Source of the DNA: Clostridium oryzae
Lineage (GTDB): Bacteria; Bacillota; Clostridia; Clostridiales; Clostridiaceae
Assembly: GCF_002029235.1 (NCBI RefSeq)
Contig: NZ_MZGV01000012.1
Location: 42,978-106,977, forward strand
DNA length: 64,000 bases
Direction of reading: 5' to 3'
Shown here: piece after piece, positions 19,813 to 29,623 of the stretch
Layout: each line of letters opens with the position of its first letter
Numbering within the stretch: position 1 is the first letter of the stretch
Translations under genes and position numbers: made by a program
The notes under the pieces: model-generated
Database searches by the model: none
What the model was told of the DNA's origin: nothing
What the model saw: the letters and a program-made list of their open reading frames with translations, nothing else

Positions 19813-22134
19813 TTATTTTAACTCAACATTTATCTTATTTAGCAAAGCATAATAATAAACTTCTGAGTTATTGCTGCAAACTATAGTTAAGTCAACATCC
19901 CTACTATTGTAGCAATCAAATATATGATAGCCAAACTTTGTAACACTTTCAGGTATATCAACTTCACCTAATGAGGTAGTATCTCCAAAGGCACTGCTGC
20001 TTAACTCTTGGACTCCATCTTCAAGTACCACTTTCTTTACGCCACTATCAGAAAATGCACATATCCCTATAACCTTAACTGTTCCAGGTACTGTTACACT
20101 TTCTACTGATTTATTATAGGAAAATGCAAATGGCGCAATACTAGTCACGTTTGCAGGCAAAGTAATATCCTTTTCTGTTCCAGTATATGCCACTAAAGTT
20201 CCGTCACCAGATATAATATAAGCTCCATCGTGATTCTTCACCCAAGGCGTATTACAAAATATAGCTTGATTATCTTCAGGATCAACATTATCACTGGTTT
20301 CATATTCAACATGCGGTTTAGGAAGTGTCACATTTTTCAATGCAGTACAATTTTCAAAGGCCCCTGCTCCAAGCTTTTTTAAGGAGTCTGGTAAAGAAAT
20401 AGAGGCTAGTTTAGTACATGTTGTAAATGCAAATTCTCCTATATCCTCTAATCCCTTTGAGAAAGTTACACTTGCTAAACTGCTGCACCCTCCAAAGGCA
20501 TTATGGTCTATTGCTTTTACATTTGACGGAATAGATACTGCTGTTATTTTCGTATTACCTCCAAAAACAGCAGGCGCAATCCTCGTAATATTTTTAGGAA
20601 TTTTTATTTTAGTTCCACTGCCTTTATATTTCACAAGAATTCCATTTATATTCACAAAATCACCTGAATGGCTAGTTAACCACGCAGTGTTTTCGAAAAC
20701 ATCAAGATCAACAAAAGTTATTCCTTTAGCCCCAGTTATACTTTTGAGTTTTTTACAATTTTTAAAAGCATTACAATCAATAGTCTTGATTGATTTAGGA
20801 ATATTAATGTTTTTAAGCATACTACAATTTTCAAACATATATCTACTTATAGTTTTCATATTACTAGATAATTTTACGGTTTTTAATCCCTTGCAATTAT
20901 TAAATATACCATTACCTGTACTCTTTACTCCTCTCGGCATGGTAAAACTTACAAGTTTAGTACAGTAACTAAATGTATACTCTCCAATTTTAGTACACTT
21001 GGTTTTTGCAGCAAAATTTATTTTGTTAAGAGCTGTACATTTTAAGAAAGCATAGTCACCAATGGTTTTCACACTAGCTGGTAACGACATTTGTTTAAGT
21101 TTAGTACACCACCCAAATGCATCATCTGCAATTTCAGCGCATGACGAATTTTTAGAAAAACTTACACTACTAAGTGATGAACATTTCCAAAAACTTTGAG
21201 ATCCTATAACTTTTAGCTTACTTGGAAATACTATTTTCTTAAGCTTAATACAGTTAGCAAATGCATCCACGCCAATTTCAGTAAGCTTACTTGGCAAAGT
21301 TATATTTTCTAATTTTTTGTTTCCTGCAAAAGCTGACTCTGCAATCACCTTGACTTTGGATGGAAGAGTTATAGTTTTATAAGAGCCAGTATATTTCAAA
21401 AGTATTCCGTCACCTACAATTAAAAATTTATCTTTGTTTTCATTTAACCATTTTGTAGATGTAAAAGCATCATCACCAATTGAACTTACTGTACTAGGCA
21501 CCTTTACATCTGCTAGGTTGCTGCAATCATAAAAGGCCTGATCATTTATAGTTTTAAGCCCTGCTTGCATAGTTACTGAAGTTATGTTACTGTTGTCCTC
21601 AAAAGTGTCAGATGCTATTGTTTTTACATTTTGTGGAACGGTAAGATTTGTACTTGAGCCTTTGTAGTTAATAAGAACACCGTCTCCTACTATAACATAA
21701 TCATCCTTATAGTTTTTCAGCCATGCTGTGTCCTCAAATGCATAAGTATTAACGTTCTTTACTGAAACAGGTACATTAACAGAACTAAGATTTTTACATT
21801 CTCCAAATGCTCCCGCACCTATGCTCTGTATACCATCTTCCATAACAACACTCTTCAGAGCTGAACAATTAGCAAATGCATAATCGCCGATACTTTTTAC
21901 TGAAGATGGAATGGTAACTTTTTCAATTAATGAGTTATCTCGAAAAGCATCCGAACTTATTTCCTTAACGTTACTAGGAATAGCTACCTCCTTTTCATGA
22001 CCCTTGTACTCAGTCAGTACTCCACCATTAATTACAAATGCATAGTTTGTTTCTGCCTTTACGGGAACGGACAGCATTGTCATCGTTGAAAAGACAATCC
22101 CGCAGAGAATAATTCCTATTTTTTTTACTCTCAT
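19813..22134 (-). CDS. Secreted BspA-type leucine-rich repeat protein 2
   Basis: 773 aa with a signal peptide (MRVKKIGIILCGIVFSTMTM..., cleavage near VKAET) and the same LRR_5 array and interruption modules as its neighbours. Examples are DYVIVGDGVLINYKG near 145, KFLIVGDGILLKYTG near 240, DFVNINGILVKYKG in the middle and AYIISGDGTLVAYTG towards the end. It ends in the same cap type (CSNNSEVYYYALLNKINVEL). Residues around 300-400 diverge most from protein 1, with more Lys-rich repeats. No anchor motif, so it is probably released or non-covalently attached. Single gene with its own leader and terminator. Confidence 0.88.
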   Translation of the reverse strand: MRVKKIGIILCGIVFSTMTMLSVPVKAETNYAFVINGGVLTEYKGHEKEVAIPSNVKEISSDAFRDNSLIEKVTIPSSVKSIGDYAFANCSALKSVVMEDGIQSIGAGAFGECKNLSSVNVPVSVKNVNTYAFEDTAWLKNYKDDYVIVGDGVLINYKGSSTNLTVPQNVKTIASDTFEDNSNITSVTMQAGLKTINDQAFYDCSNLADVKVPSTVSSIGDDAFTSTKWLNENKDKFLIVGDGILLKYTGSYKTITLPSKVKVIAESAFAGNKKLENITLPSKLTEIGVDAFANCIKLKKIVFPSKLKVIGSQSFWKCSSLSSVSFSKNSSCAEIADDAFGWCTKLKQMSLPASVKTIGDYAFLKCTALNKINFAAKTKCTKIGEYTFSYCTKLVSFTMPRGVKSTGNGIFNNCKGLKTVKLSSNMKTISRYMFENCSMLKNINIPKSIKTIDCNAFKNCKKLKSITGAKGITFVDLDVFENTAWLTSHSGDFVNINGILVKYKGSGTKIKIPKNITRIAPAVFGGNTKITAVSIPSNVKAIDHNAFGGCSSLASVTFSKGLEDIGEFAFTTCTKLASISLPDSLKKLGAGAFENCTALKNVTLPKPHVEYETSDNVDPEDNQAIFCNTPWVKNHDGAYIISGDGTLVAYTGTEKDITLPANVTSIAPFAFSYNKSVESVTVPGTVKVIGICAFSDSGVKKVVLEDGVQELSSSAFGDTTSLGEVDIPESVTKFGYHIFDCYNSRDVDLTIVCSNNSEVYYYALLNKINVELK

Positions 22135-22180
22135 TTAAAGTTCCTCCATTTGTATATTTATTAAAAGATTTCCTTTATAT

Positions 22181-22240
22181 CTTCATAATAGAATTTCTAT
22201 GTTATGGTTTTATATTAAAGTTGTTATAGAGTTGTAAAAA
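22181..22240 (-). promoter_or_regulatory. Leader shared by LRR genes 1 and 2, copy 2
   Basis: Minus-strand TTTACAACTCTATAACAACT followed by ATAACATAGAAATTCTATTA; same order and spacing as 19638-19577. The third LRR gene does not carry a clear copy. Confidence 0.55.
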
Positions 22241-22288
22241 TACGAAAAATAATTGCACACTATGTCAGCCGTTTTTTTCATTTTACCG

Positions 22289-22430
22289 CTTCTGTGTCTT
22301 CTTCTCTTAATCTGCTAACTTCAAAATATATTACTGTTTCTTTTAAATTGCTTCGTAAACATGATATAACGTTTTTTTTAGCGCTCATTTTTTTACTCTA
22401 TAGGAGTATAACTTAATATTAATTAAAAGT
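22289..22430. repeat. Duplicated noncoding tract, copy 1
   Basis: About 140 bp downstream of the third LRR gene containing CTTCGTAAACATGATATAAC and TTACTGTTTCTTTTAAATTG. It aligns with 31469-31614 in the same orientation, with scattered substitutions and small gaps. It makes up most of the 370-bp spacer 22135-22504 apart from the leader of LRR gene 2. Confidence 0.6.
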
Positions 22431-22504
22431 TATCATAATTGGCAAAAAACATAAATTTCTAAAGAGTAACAAACGATTTTCATCGCCTAGAAAATGTAGG
22501 CAAT

Positions 22505-24994
22505 TTAATTTCTTAAATTAACACCATAGTTATTCACTAAAGCAAAATAATAGGCTTCTGAGTTTTTCTTACACTTTATAGTTATTTCAACGCTTTCTTC
22601 ATCACTAAAATAAAATATGTCCTGTCCAAATTTAGTAACGCTTTCCGGTATATCTATGTCATCTAATAAGCGTGCTCCATGAAAAGCATTGTCACATATC
22701 TGCTGTACTCCATCTTCTACTACTACATTTTTAACTGAACTAAAAGAAAATGCATTTTCTCCTATTACCTTAACTGTTTTCGGCACCGTTACCTTATCAA
22801 CACTGCCATAAGAAAAAGCGAAGGGAGCTATGCTTGTCACATTATCTGGAATAATGATTTCTTTTTTAGTTCCTTTATAAGCAAGTAGAGTTCCATCGTT
22901 AGTTATAATAAAATCTCCATCATAATAATCAAGCCAAGGAGTAGCCTTGAATACACCATATGAATCTCCTGGCCATGCAGGAGGATCAGATACATCGTCT
23001 GGAAGCCAGTAAACAGGCTCGTAGTCCACGTGTGAATCTGGTAGTTTTACTTCTCTCAAAGCAGTACATTCCTCAAAAGCTCCTTGACCATACTTTTTTA
23101 GTGATTCTGGTAAAGAAATAGATTTAAGAGCAGCACATTGATGAAAAGCATATTTCCCTATATCCTGTAAACCTTCTGCAAAGGACACCGTCCTAAGATG
23201 AATGCATCCAGCAAAAGCATCTTGTCCTATGACCTTAACACTTGAAGGAATGGTTACATCTGTTATTTTATCATTTTTTGCAAAGGCACCAGCACCAATT
23301 GTGGAAATACTATCCGGAATGGAAACTGCAGTAGCCTTACCTTTATATGCTATAAGAATATCTTGTAATTTTATAAAACTTCCGGAATACTTATTAACCC
23401 AACTTGTATTATTAAATGCTTTGTATCCAACTGAAGTTAATCCTTCCCCTCCAGTTACTGTTTTAAGTTTTGTACAATCTTCAAAGACCTCATCATCAAT
23501 AGTCTGTACTCCAGCAGGAATATCTATAGCCGTCAAACTGCTGCATCCATAAAAAGCCTTTCTACCCATTGAAGTTATAGAGCTAGGCAGTTTCACAGAT
23601 GCCAAGCTTGCACAATTATTAAAAGTATAATCACCTATAGCTTGTATATTGCAAGGCAACGTAACAGTTTTTAATTTTTTACAATCACTAAGGGCCTCAT
23701 AACCTATATTTTTCACTGCAGCTGGCATTGCAATGGTTGTAAGCTTTTTACAGCCACTAAAAGTATCTTCACCTATAGTTGTTAGCTTCTTTGCATTTGA
23801 TAGCGATATCTTACTCAAGCCAGTACAGCCTGCAAAGGCACTATTTTCTATTGTTGTACAGGCAGATTTGCTAGAGAAACTAATTTGCTTAAGTGCTTTG
23901 CAGTTTATAAAGCTCCCCTCTGATACAACCTTGAGCTTAGCTGGAAATGTTATCTTACTAAGCTTACTACAATCCTTAAAAGCATTATTTCCAATATCAG
24001 TACAAACTGAATTTTTCTGAAAGCTCACAGCAGTAAGGGATTTACAGCCTAAGAAACTTGAAGCTCCAATAGTCTTAAGTTTACTTGGGAAAGTTACCTT
24101 ACTGAGCTTACTGCAGCCCCAAAAAGCTGAGCCATTTATACTTGTAAGATTTTTAGATAATGTCACGTTTTCTAGCCTTATATTGTTTCCGAAAACTCCA
24201 TTGGCTATTACTTTTACCTTATTGGACAGTGTTATACTCTTACTTTTACCGTTATATTTAAGAAGAATTCCATCTCCTGTAATTACAAATTTTTCTTTGT
24301 TATCCTTCAGCCATTTTGTATCAGAAAAAGCATCGTAGCCAATGGAGGTCACGGTACTTGGTATTGTCACAGTTTTTAATGCAGTGCAACCTGCGAACCC
24401 ATCATCTTGTATAGTTTTCAAACCTTTTTTCATAATGACTTTAGTTATTTTATTATTGTGTATAGCTGATTCTGCTATTGTTTTTACACTATCAGGTATT
24501 GTGAGACTTGTACTTGTACCTTTATAATCGATAAGCACTCCGTCTCCAACTATTACATAGTCGCCTTTATAATTATTAAGCCAAGGTGTTTCAGAAAATG
24601 CATCTGCATCAACACTTTCTACAGAGTCAGGTATATCCACTGAGTTTAACTCTTTACAATATTGAAATGCTGCACCGTCTATGTTATGTACCCCTTCTTC
24701 CATAATAACACTTTTCAGAGCATCGCAACTTTCAAAGGCTCTATAATCAATGTTTTTTACCGTTCCTGGAATTGTAACCTGTTTAATTATGGGATTGTCA
24801 TAAAAAGCAAGTGCATCTATTTCCTTTACCGTATCAGGAACTACTACATTTTTATCATGACCATAGTACTTCACTAGCACACCATCTTTAATAGCAAACT
24901 TATCATTCTCTACAGCCTTTACATACGTAGGTATTACTACCGTAACAGCTAGTGCAATAGTAAATATCAACCCAGCAAGTTTTATCTTTTTCAT
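22505..24994 (-). CDS. Secreted BspA-type leucine-rich repeat protein 3
   Basis: 829 aa from the ATG at 24994 (GAAGGA 10 nt upstream; an in-frame TTG six codons earlier lies inside the ribosome site region). A signal peptide (MKKIKLAGLIFTIALAVTVV..., cleavage near VKAVE) is followed by the LRR_5 array and the same four interruption modules, e.g. DYVIVGDGVLIDYKG and FIITNDGTLLAYKG. The cap is CKKNSEAYYFALVNNYGVNL. It has several extra repeats in the middle (GCSKLSKVTFPSKLKTIG type) that explain its greater length. A Trp/Pro-rich insert near residue 670 is absent from the others. No anchor motif. Confidence 0.88.
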   Translation of the reverse strand: MKKIKLAGLIFTIALAVTVVIPTYVKAVENDKFAIKDGVLVKYYGHDKNVVVPDTVKEIDALAFYDNPIIKQVTIPGTVKNIDYRAFESCDALKSVIMEEGVHNIDGAAFQYCKELNSVDIPDSVESVDADAFSETPWLNNYKGDYVIVGDGVLIDYKGTSTSLTIPDSVKTIAESAIHNNKITKVIMKKGLKTIQDDGFAGCTALKTVTIPSTVTSIGYDAFSDTKWLKDNKEKFVITGDGILLKYNGKSKSITLSNKVKVIANGVFGNNIRLENVTLSKNLTSINGSAFWGCSKLSKVTFPSKLKTIGASSFLGCKSLTAVSFQKNSVCTDIGNNAFKDCSKLSKITFPAKLKVVSEGSFINCKALKQISFSSKSACTTIENSAFAGCTGLSKISLSNAKKLTTIGEDTFSGCKKLTTIAMPAAVKNIGYEALSDCKKLKTVTLPCNIQAIGDYTFNNCASLASVKLPSSITSMGRKAFYGCSSLTAIDIPAGVQTIDDEVFEDCTKLKTVTGGEGLTSVGYKAFNNTSWVNKYSGSFIKLQDILIAYKGKATAVSIPDSISTIGAGAFAKNDKITDVTIPSSVKVIGQDAFAGCIHLRTVSFAEGLQDIGKYAFHQCAALKSISLPESLKKYGQGAFEECTALREVKLPDSHVDYEPVYWLPDDVSDPPAWPGDSYGVFKATPWLDYYDGDFIITNDGTLLAYKGTKKEIIIPDNVTSIAPFAFSYGSVDKVTVPKTVKVIGENAFSFSSVKNVVVEDGVQQICDNAFHGARLLDDIDIPESVTKFGQDIFYFSDEESVEITIKCKKNSEAYYFALVNNYGVNLRN

Positions 24995-25159
24995 CGTAAT
25001 ATCATCCTTCAAATAAATTTTGAAATATATTCACAATAAATATTACCATAATTATACTTCTATAGAGTTTATACGTAAATAAATACATAATGGTGCATAA
25101 TTCTCCAAAAACATTACAAAAATAATGATTTTCCCATCTTATGTAAAATTCCTAAAAAG

Positions 25160-25193
25160 CAAAAAACCAGGCGAGAATACATTCCACCTGGTT
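25160..25193 (-). terminator. Terminator after the aminotransferase remnant
   Basis: Stem AACCAGG / CCTGGTT with extra G-C pairs and a T run (GGTTTTTTG) on the minus strand. Confidence 0.7.
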
Positions 25194-25228
25194 AAGCCAT
25201 AATAATTATTTTTTTGCATTGAACTAAT

Positions 25229-25896
25229 TCAAACTAATTTTGAGAACTCCTCATGCATTTTAGCTTTTAATTCAATTCCAAGACTTAAGAGAGTATAATT
25301 AAGCGCTCTAAGCGTTATAAATACTTTATCTACTTCGCAGTTTTCTCCCATATGTCCTATTCTAAAAACCTTATCCTTTAAAATATCAAAGGCCCCTGCA
25401 ATTAAAATACCGTGTTCATTCAGCATAATCTTAAAAATATCGTTAAAATTTGTTTCCTCGGGAATTATTACCGAGGTTACCGTATTAGAATATCCTTCCA
25501 AAGGGTAAAGCTGAAGACCAGCTGAAACTAAACTTTGTCTTACTGCTTCTGCTATCTTACTATGTCTTTCGTATCTGCTGTCTCCTTCAGCAAGCACATT
25601 GTCAATAGCAGTATCCAGCGCATACAAATCGCTTATAGGCTGCGTATATGGAAATAATTTTTCATTATACCAGTTTTTCCACAGAGCCAAATTCACATAG
25701 AAACCTGCAATTGGCTGCTTTCGCTTTAATATTTTCTGCCATGTCTTTTCACTTATGCTCATAAAGCTTAGTCCAGGAGTAGCCGAGAGACATTTTTGCG
25801 ACCCGCCCAATACGATATCAATATTCCAATTATCTACTTCTCCACCTATTCCAGATGCAGAATCCACTACTGAAATGATTTCAAACTCATTAAAGA
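25229..25896 (-). pseudogene. Truncated class V aminotransferase (serine-pyruvate / alanine-glyoxylate type)
   Basis: About 220 codons matching the C-terminal part of PLP-dependent class V aminotransferases. The reading begins NEFEIISVVDSASGIGGE, includes the PLP-lysine block VLGGSQKCLSATPGLSFMS, and ends with the small domain (FRIGHMGENC). The first 150 or so residues, including the N-terminal half of the large domain, are missing, and a stop (TGA) lies in frame at the left edge of the homology near 25897. A start at 25867 would give a 212-aa protein without the substrate and cofactor regions upstream of the lysine. I read it as a deletion remnant; the terminator is intact. Confidence 0.75.
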
Positions 25897-25919
25897 TTCA
25901 GCTGCCTAGTTTTATTTAA

Positions 25920-25944
25920 GGACAGGATGGCCAATGAACTGTCC
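25920..25944. repeat. Short hairpin beside the aminotransferase break
   Basis: GGACAG / CTGTCC flank a 13-nt loop (GATGGCCAATGAA). It lies 23 bp from the last recognisable aminotransferase codon and may mark the deletion junction. Confidence 0.4.
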
Positions 25945-26026
25945 GTATTAAATTTTTACGATTTATAATAGCATACTTTATGCAAGTATGCAAATACTCT
26001 TTTTGAAAATAATTAATGTATTCTTT

Positions 26027-26749
26027 CTATTCCTCTGCATACTCAGTATTTATACTATGATTTATAAATGGATTAACAGCAATTGCACTATTATACTGAT
26101 AAGGATAAAATTGTTTTAAATGCTTAAGATAACTTGTCCATTGTAAGCTCAAGATTTTATATACTCTAGATATATCTGTTTCAAGATGCCTCTTATCCTC
26201 ATCAGTTAATTCTCTGTCACCCATAAATGTTATTTCATCTCTTAAATGCATAATTGTCATAAGCAAATCCGAGAACATCTCATGTTCAGAAATATTTTCG
26301 TTACTTATAAGCGTAGACAATATATCTCTTCCGTTTATTACAGTATCTTTTAACCTATTATAATCAATTCGATTAAAATCAATATCATGCCTATACAGCC
26401 TGAACTTTTTCTTACAATCCTTTAAATCATTAAAATCAAGCCTAAGGTATTTAAGTTTTTCGTCCGACGCTACTATTAAATTCAAAAGATCGAAACCTAT
26501 ATCACTGAAAAACACACCAATTAGCATATTTAATTTACTTAGGCGTTCAACTTTTGAATGTTTTTCTATTAGTTCTTCGAAGACGAAAGTTACTATAAGT
26601 ACATTTACTGGAATAAAACAAATGTTCATTAATGAATAGTATAGAGTATTGAATAATCTGCCAAACATCAAATAAAGTAATAAAAACATCACTATTGATA
26701 TAATAAAGAGTATTAATGAAATTTTTAAATGCTGCTTTAAATTCTTCAT
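26027..26749 (-). CDS. Hypothetical membrane protein, two N-terminal helices
   Basis: 240 aa, not recognised. Two hydrophobic helices (about 8-30 and 36-58) anchor a mostly helical, charged cytoplasmic domain (60-240) that contains no motif I know. It is rich in Leu, Asp, Lys and Arg and could dimerise. The start follows GAGGCG. Single gene between the aminotransferase remnant and the PTS operon terminator. A role in signalling or as a membrane scaffold would be guesswork. Confidence 0.65.
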   Translation of the reverse strand: MKNLKQHLKISLILFIISIVMFLLLYLMFGRLFNTLYYSLMNICFIPVNVLIVTFVFEELIEKHSKVERLSKLNMLIGVFFSDIGFDLLNLIVASDEKLKYLRLDFNDLKDCKKKFRLYRHDIDFNRIDYNRLKDTVINGRDILSTLISNENISEHEMFSDLLMTIMHLRDEITFMGDRELTDEDKRHLETDISRVYKILSLQWTSYLKHLKQFYPYQYNSAIAVNPFINHSINTEYAEE

Positions 26750-26806
26750 ATTTTCGCCTCATAAGTTGAATATAAACCTATTATATCATATGTTTTCAAA
26801 TGATAG

Positions 26807-26844
26807 AGAAAAAAGCAAAAATAATCAGAAGATTACTTTTGCTT
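26807..26844 (-). terminator. Terminator of the PTS operon
   Basis: 14-bp stem AAGCAAAAATAATC / GATTACTTTTGCTT with one mismatch at 26813-26844, ending in TTTTTTCTC on the minus strand and 17 bp after the last gene. Confidence 0.85.
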
Positions 26845-26860
26845 AAATCTCTAAATATAT

Positions 26861-28216
26861 TTATGCTACATTTTTCTTAACTGATGAAAGAATCAAAGCT
26901 GATACAACTGTGCCTACTACTATTGAAGCTATATATGGCAGCAGTTGTGTAACTACATGAGGTATAAATAGCACCCATACTCCGCCATGAGGCACTGCCA
27001 ATGTTGCTCCAAACATCATTGATAACGCACCCGTAATTGCAGAACCAATCATTATTGATGGAATTACTCTTAATGGATCTGCTGCAGCAAAAGGTATTGC
27101 TCCCTCTGTTATAAAAGATAATCCTAATGCCCACGCTGCCTTACCTGCTTCCCGTTCCTGTTCGCTGAATTTTCTCTTAGCGATTACTGTTGCTAATGCT
27201 ATACCTAGTGGTGGTACCATACCAGCTGCCATTACAGCTGCCATTATTGTAGTTCCTCCAGTTGCTAATGTTCCAGTTCCAAACAGATATGCTGCTTTAT
27301 TGAATGGTCCTCCCATATCAAACGCCATGAAGCACCCTAGTACCGCTCCTAAAAGAGCTGCGTTCGCACCTTGTAAACTCTTTAACCAAGCAACTAATCC
27401 ATTGTTTATTGCAGCCATAGGTTTTCCTAATATGAATGTCATAATTACTGCTATAACTATTGTTGATAATAGTGGTATTATTAATACTGGCATCAAGCCT
27501 TCTACCGTTTTAGGAAGCTTTACGTACTTTTTAATTAATGCAACTATATATCCTGCTAATAATCCAGCTACTAGAGCTCCGATAAATCCTGCCCCGATAT
27601 TACTAGCTAATGCTCCGCCTACAAATCCAGGAACAAGACCAGGTCTATCAGCTATCGAATAAGCTATATAACCAGCTAAAACTGGAAGCATAAATGCAAA
27701 TGCCTGCTTTCCTGTACTAAATAGTGTTTCAGCCAATGTTCCCGGAGTTTTATAAACGTATATTCCGCCTAATGCAAATCCTATAGCTATTAGCAAGCCT
27801 CCTGCTACCACAAAAGGTATCATAAACGAAACACCAGTCATCAGATGCTTATAGATCCCTTTTCTTTCTTTTCTATCTACAGTTTTATTTTCCTCAACCT
27901 TTTTGGTAGTAGTAGCCTTTGCACTAATAGCTTGTTTTATAAGCCCTTCAGCATCTTTTATGGCATCCTTTACAGAAACTACAACCATAGGCATTCCTTC
28001 AAACCTACCCTTATCTACGTTAGTATCAGCTGCAATAATAACTGCATCGGCTTCCTTTAAGTCCTGATCTGTAATTACGTTCTCAGCTCCAACGGATCCC
28101 TGAGTTTCAACCTTTATCTCATACCCTAAATCCTTTGCGGCCATTTGCAAAGCTTCTGCTGCCATGTAAGTATGTGCAATTCCTGTAGGACAAGATGTTA
28201 CTGCCACCAATTTCAT
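26861..28216 (-). CDS. PTS fructose-type EIIBC component
   Basis: Sugar permease of the phosphotransferase system; 451 aa. The IIB domain (1-100) has the phospho-cysteine motif TSCPTGIAHTYMAAEAL with Cys9. The IIC domain (about 125-450) has eight or so membrane helices with the family blocks FDMGGPFNKAAY and SFITEGAIPFAAADPLRV. It transports and phosphorylates a ketose or related sugar, probably fructose. AAGGAGG precedes the ATG. It is the last gene of deoR-IIA-IIBC. No 1-phosphofructokinase gene is in the operon, which is unusual for a fructose operon and leaves the substrate open. Confidence 0.9.
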   Translation of the reverse strand: MKLVAVTSCPTGIAHTYMAAEALQMAAKDLGYEIKVETQGSVGAENVITDQDLKEADAVIIAADTNVDKGRFEGMPMVVVSVKDAIKDAEGLIKQAISAKATTTKKVEENKTVDRKERKGIYKHLMTGVSFMIPFVVAGGLLIAIGFALGGIYVYKTPGTLAETLFSTGKQAFAFMLPVLAGYIAYSIADRPGLVPGFVGGALASNIGAGFIGALVAGLLAGYIVALIKKYVKLPKTVEGLMPVLIIPLLSTIVIAVIMTFILGKPMAAINNGLVAWLKSLQGANAALLGAVLGCFMAFDMGGPFNKAAYLFGTGTLATGGTTIMAAVMAAGMVPPLGIALATVIAKRKFSEQEREAGKAAWALGLSFITEGAIPFAAADPLRVIPSIMIGSAITGALSMMFGATLAVPHGGVWVLFIPHVVTQLLPYIASIVVGTVVSALILSSVKKNVA

Positions 28217-28256
28217 AGTAATTCCTCCTTGTTATTTAAATTATTTTATCTTTATG

Positions 28257-28700
28257 TTATTCAAATACCTTTATAAATTCTTCAAAGTTAGCTGCACTCA
28301 TTAGGTTTTGTCTTACTTCCTTATGCATAAGCTTCCTTGATATCTCATTAAGAGCCTTTAAATGTACATCATTAGACTTCTCTGGCACCGCTATTAGAAA
28401 AAATAAATATGCAGGTTCATCATCCATCGATTGATAATCTATTCCTTTTTCACTTCTTCCGAAAACTATAGAAGCTTCTTTTACTGCATCACTTTTTCCA
28501 TGCGGTATAGCAACTCCCATTCCTATTCCCGTCGAAAATTCTTCTTCTCTTTTTAACACAGCTTCCTTGAACTTTTGTTTATCCTCTATTTTTCCATCCT
28601 CATATAAAACCTCTATCAATTCGTTTATTACCTCGTCTTTAGTAGCAGCATTTAATGAAAACTTTACTCTGCTGCTAGAAAACATATCCTTTACCGACAT
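28257..28700 (-). CDS. PTS fructose/mannitol-type EIIA component
   Basis: Phosphocarrier that takes phosphate from HPr and passes it to the IIB cysteine of the next gene. 147 aa from the ATG at 28700 (GGAGGT 7 nt upstream; the longer frame starts inside that site). The active-site histidine is His67 in GMGVAIPHGKSD, typical of the PTS_EIIA type-2 domain, and FLIAVPEKSNDVHLKALNEIS follows. 40 bp separate it from the IIBC gene. Confidence 0.92.
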   Translation of the reverse strand: MSVKDMFSSSRVKFSLNAATKDEVINELIEVLYEDGKIEDKQKFKEAVLKREEEFSTGIGMGVAIPHGKSDAVKEASIVFGRSEKGIDYQSMDDEPAYLFFLIAVPEKSNDVHLKALNEISRKLMHKEVRQNLMSAANFEEFIKVFE

Positions 28701-28760
28701 TAGTAACACCTCCATATTTTGTAAACGTTTTATCTATTTATATACTTAGAGTAAACACTC

Positions 28761-29537
28761 TTAGCAATTTCTATCCATCTCTTTTAATAGTATTTCAACT
28801 CCAGCTTCTTCAAAACTTTTTATAATGTCTTCCTCTACAGCTCCGCTTGTTATAATTGAAGAAACTGCTCTAGTAGGTGAAATAACAGAAAAACATACTT
28901 TATTGAACTTTGAACCGTCTGCTACAATTATAACTTTATTAGCTACATTCATCATTGCCTTTTTAGTTTGAGCTTCTGCAAAATTAGGTGTTGTTATTCC
29001 TTCCTCTATGGATATACCATTTGCTCCAATAAAGGCTATATCAACTCTAAAATTCTTAAGCACATACTCTGTTATATGACCAACCATAGCTCTTGTTGTA
29101 GCTCTCATACTGCCACCAGTAACTACCAGTTCAATATTTTCATTGTTTGATAGTACAGCTGCTATATCTATAGAGTTTGTTATTACTGTAATCCGTTCAG
29201 CCTGAATATGTTTTGCAATTTCTAGCGTAGTTGTTCCTGAGTCAAGTATAATAGTATCCCCATCTTTTATCATCGATGCTGCTATTCTGCCTATATTAAT
29301 TTTTTCTTCACGTCCCTCAGCCTCTTTTTCTCTAAAAGATGGTTCAAAATTAGTGCCTTGAATTCCTACAGCACCTCCATGCGTTCTTGTTAATAGCCCC
29401 CTTTCTTCCATTTCCTGAAGGTCTCTTCTTATAGTAGATTCCGAAACATTGAATATTTCAGCTAGTGCATTGACTCGTAAACTACTTTTCTCTTTAAGCA
29501 ATTCAGAAATCTTCTGCTGTCTCTCCTCTGAAAACAT
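28761..29537 (-). CDS. DeoR-family regulator of the PTS operon
   Basis: Repressor of 258 aa from the ATG at 29537, supported by AAGGCGAG 7 nt upstream. The longer frame starts 15 codons earlier without a ribosome site. The N-terminal DeoR helix-turn-helix (EERQQKISELLKEKSSLRVN, then SESTIRRDLQEMEERGLLTRTHGGAV) is followed by a DeoRC effector domain (TILDSGTTTLEIAK; GGSMRATTRAMVG; FIGANGI) that binds phosphorylated sugars such as fructose-1-phosphate. It is first in the operon and probably autoregulated. Confidence 0.92.
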   Translation of the reverse strand: MFSEERQQKISELLKEKSSLRVNALAEIFNVSESTIRRDLQEMEERGLLTRTHGGAVGIQGTNFEPSFREKEAEGREEKINIGRIAASMIKDGDTIILDSGTTTLEIAKHIQAERITVITNSIDIAAVLSNNENIELVVTGGSMRATTRAMVGHITEYVLKNFRVDIAFIGANGISIEEGITTPNFAEAQTKKAMMNVANKVIIVADGSKFNKVCFSVISPTRAVSSIITSGAVEEDIIKSFEEAGVEILLKEMDRNC

Positions 29538-29623
29538 TTTGCATCTCGCCTTTCTAAAATTCCCCTTACTCTTTTTAATCAAATGTGATTAATTTTAAGT
29601 ATTTGTATTCGTTTTCTAATATT

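Noticed and set aside
20687..20968. Plus-strand frames inside the LRR genes (also near 23202 and 23733)
   Set aside because: Periodic Leu/Ser-rich antisense shadows of the repeat coding.
17133..24994. CRISPR or tandem DNA repeat array
   Set aside because: The periodicity is about 69 bp and at protein level (LRR units), without identical DNA repeats or spacers.
26547..26762. 71-codon minus-strand frame overlapping the unknown membrane protein
   Set aside because: Same strand, other frame, inside a better-supported gene with a ribosome site.
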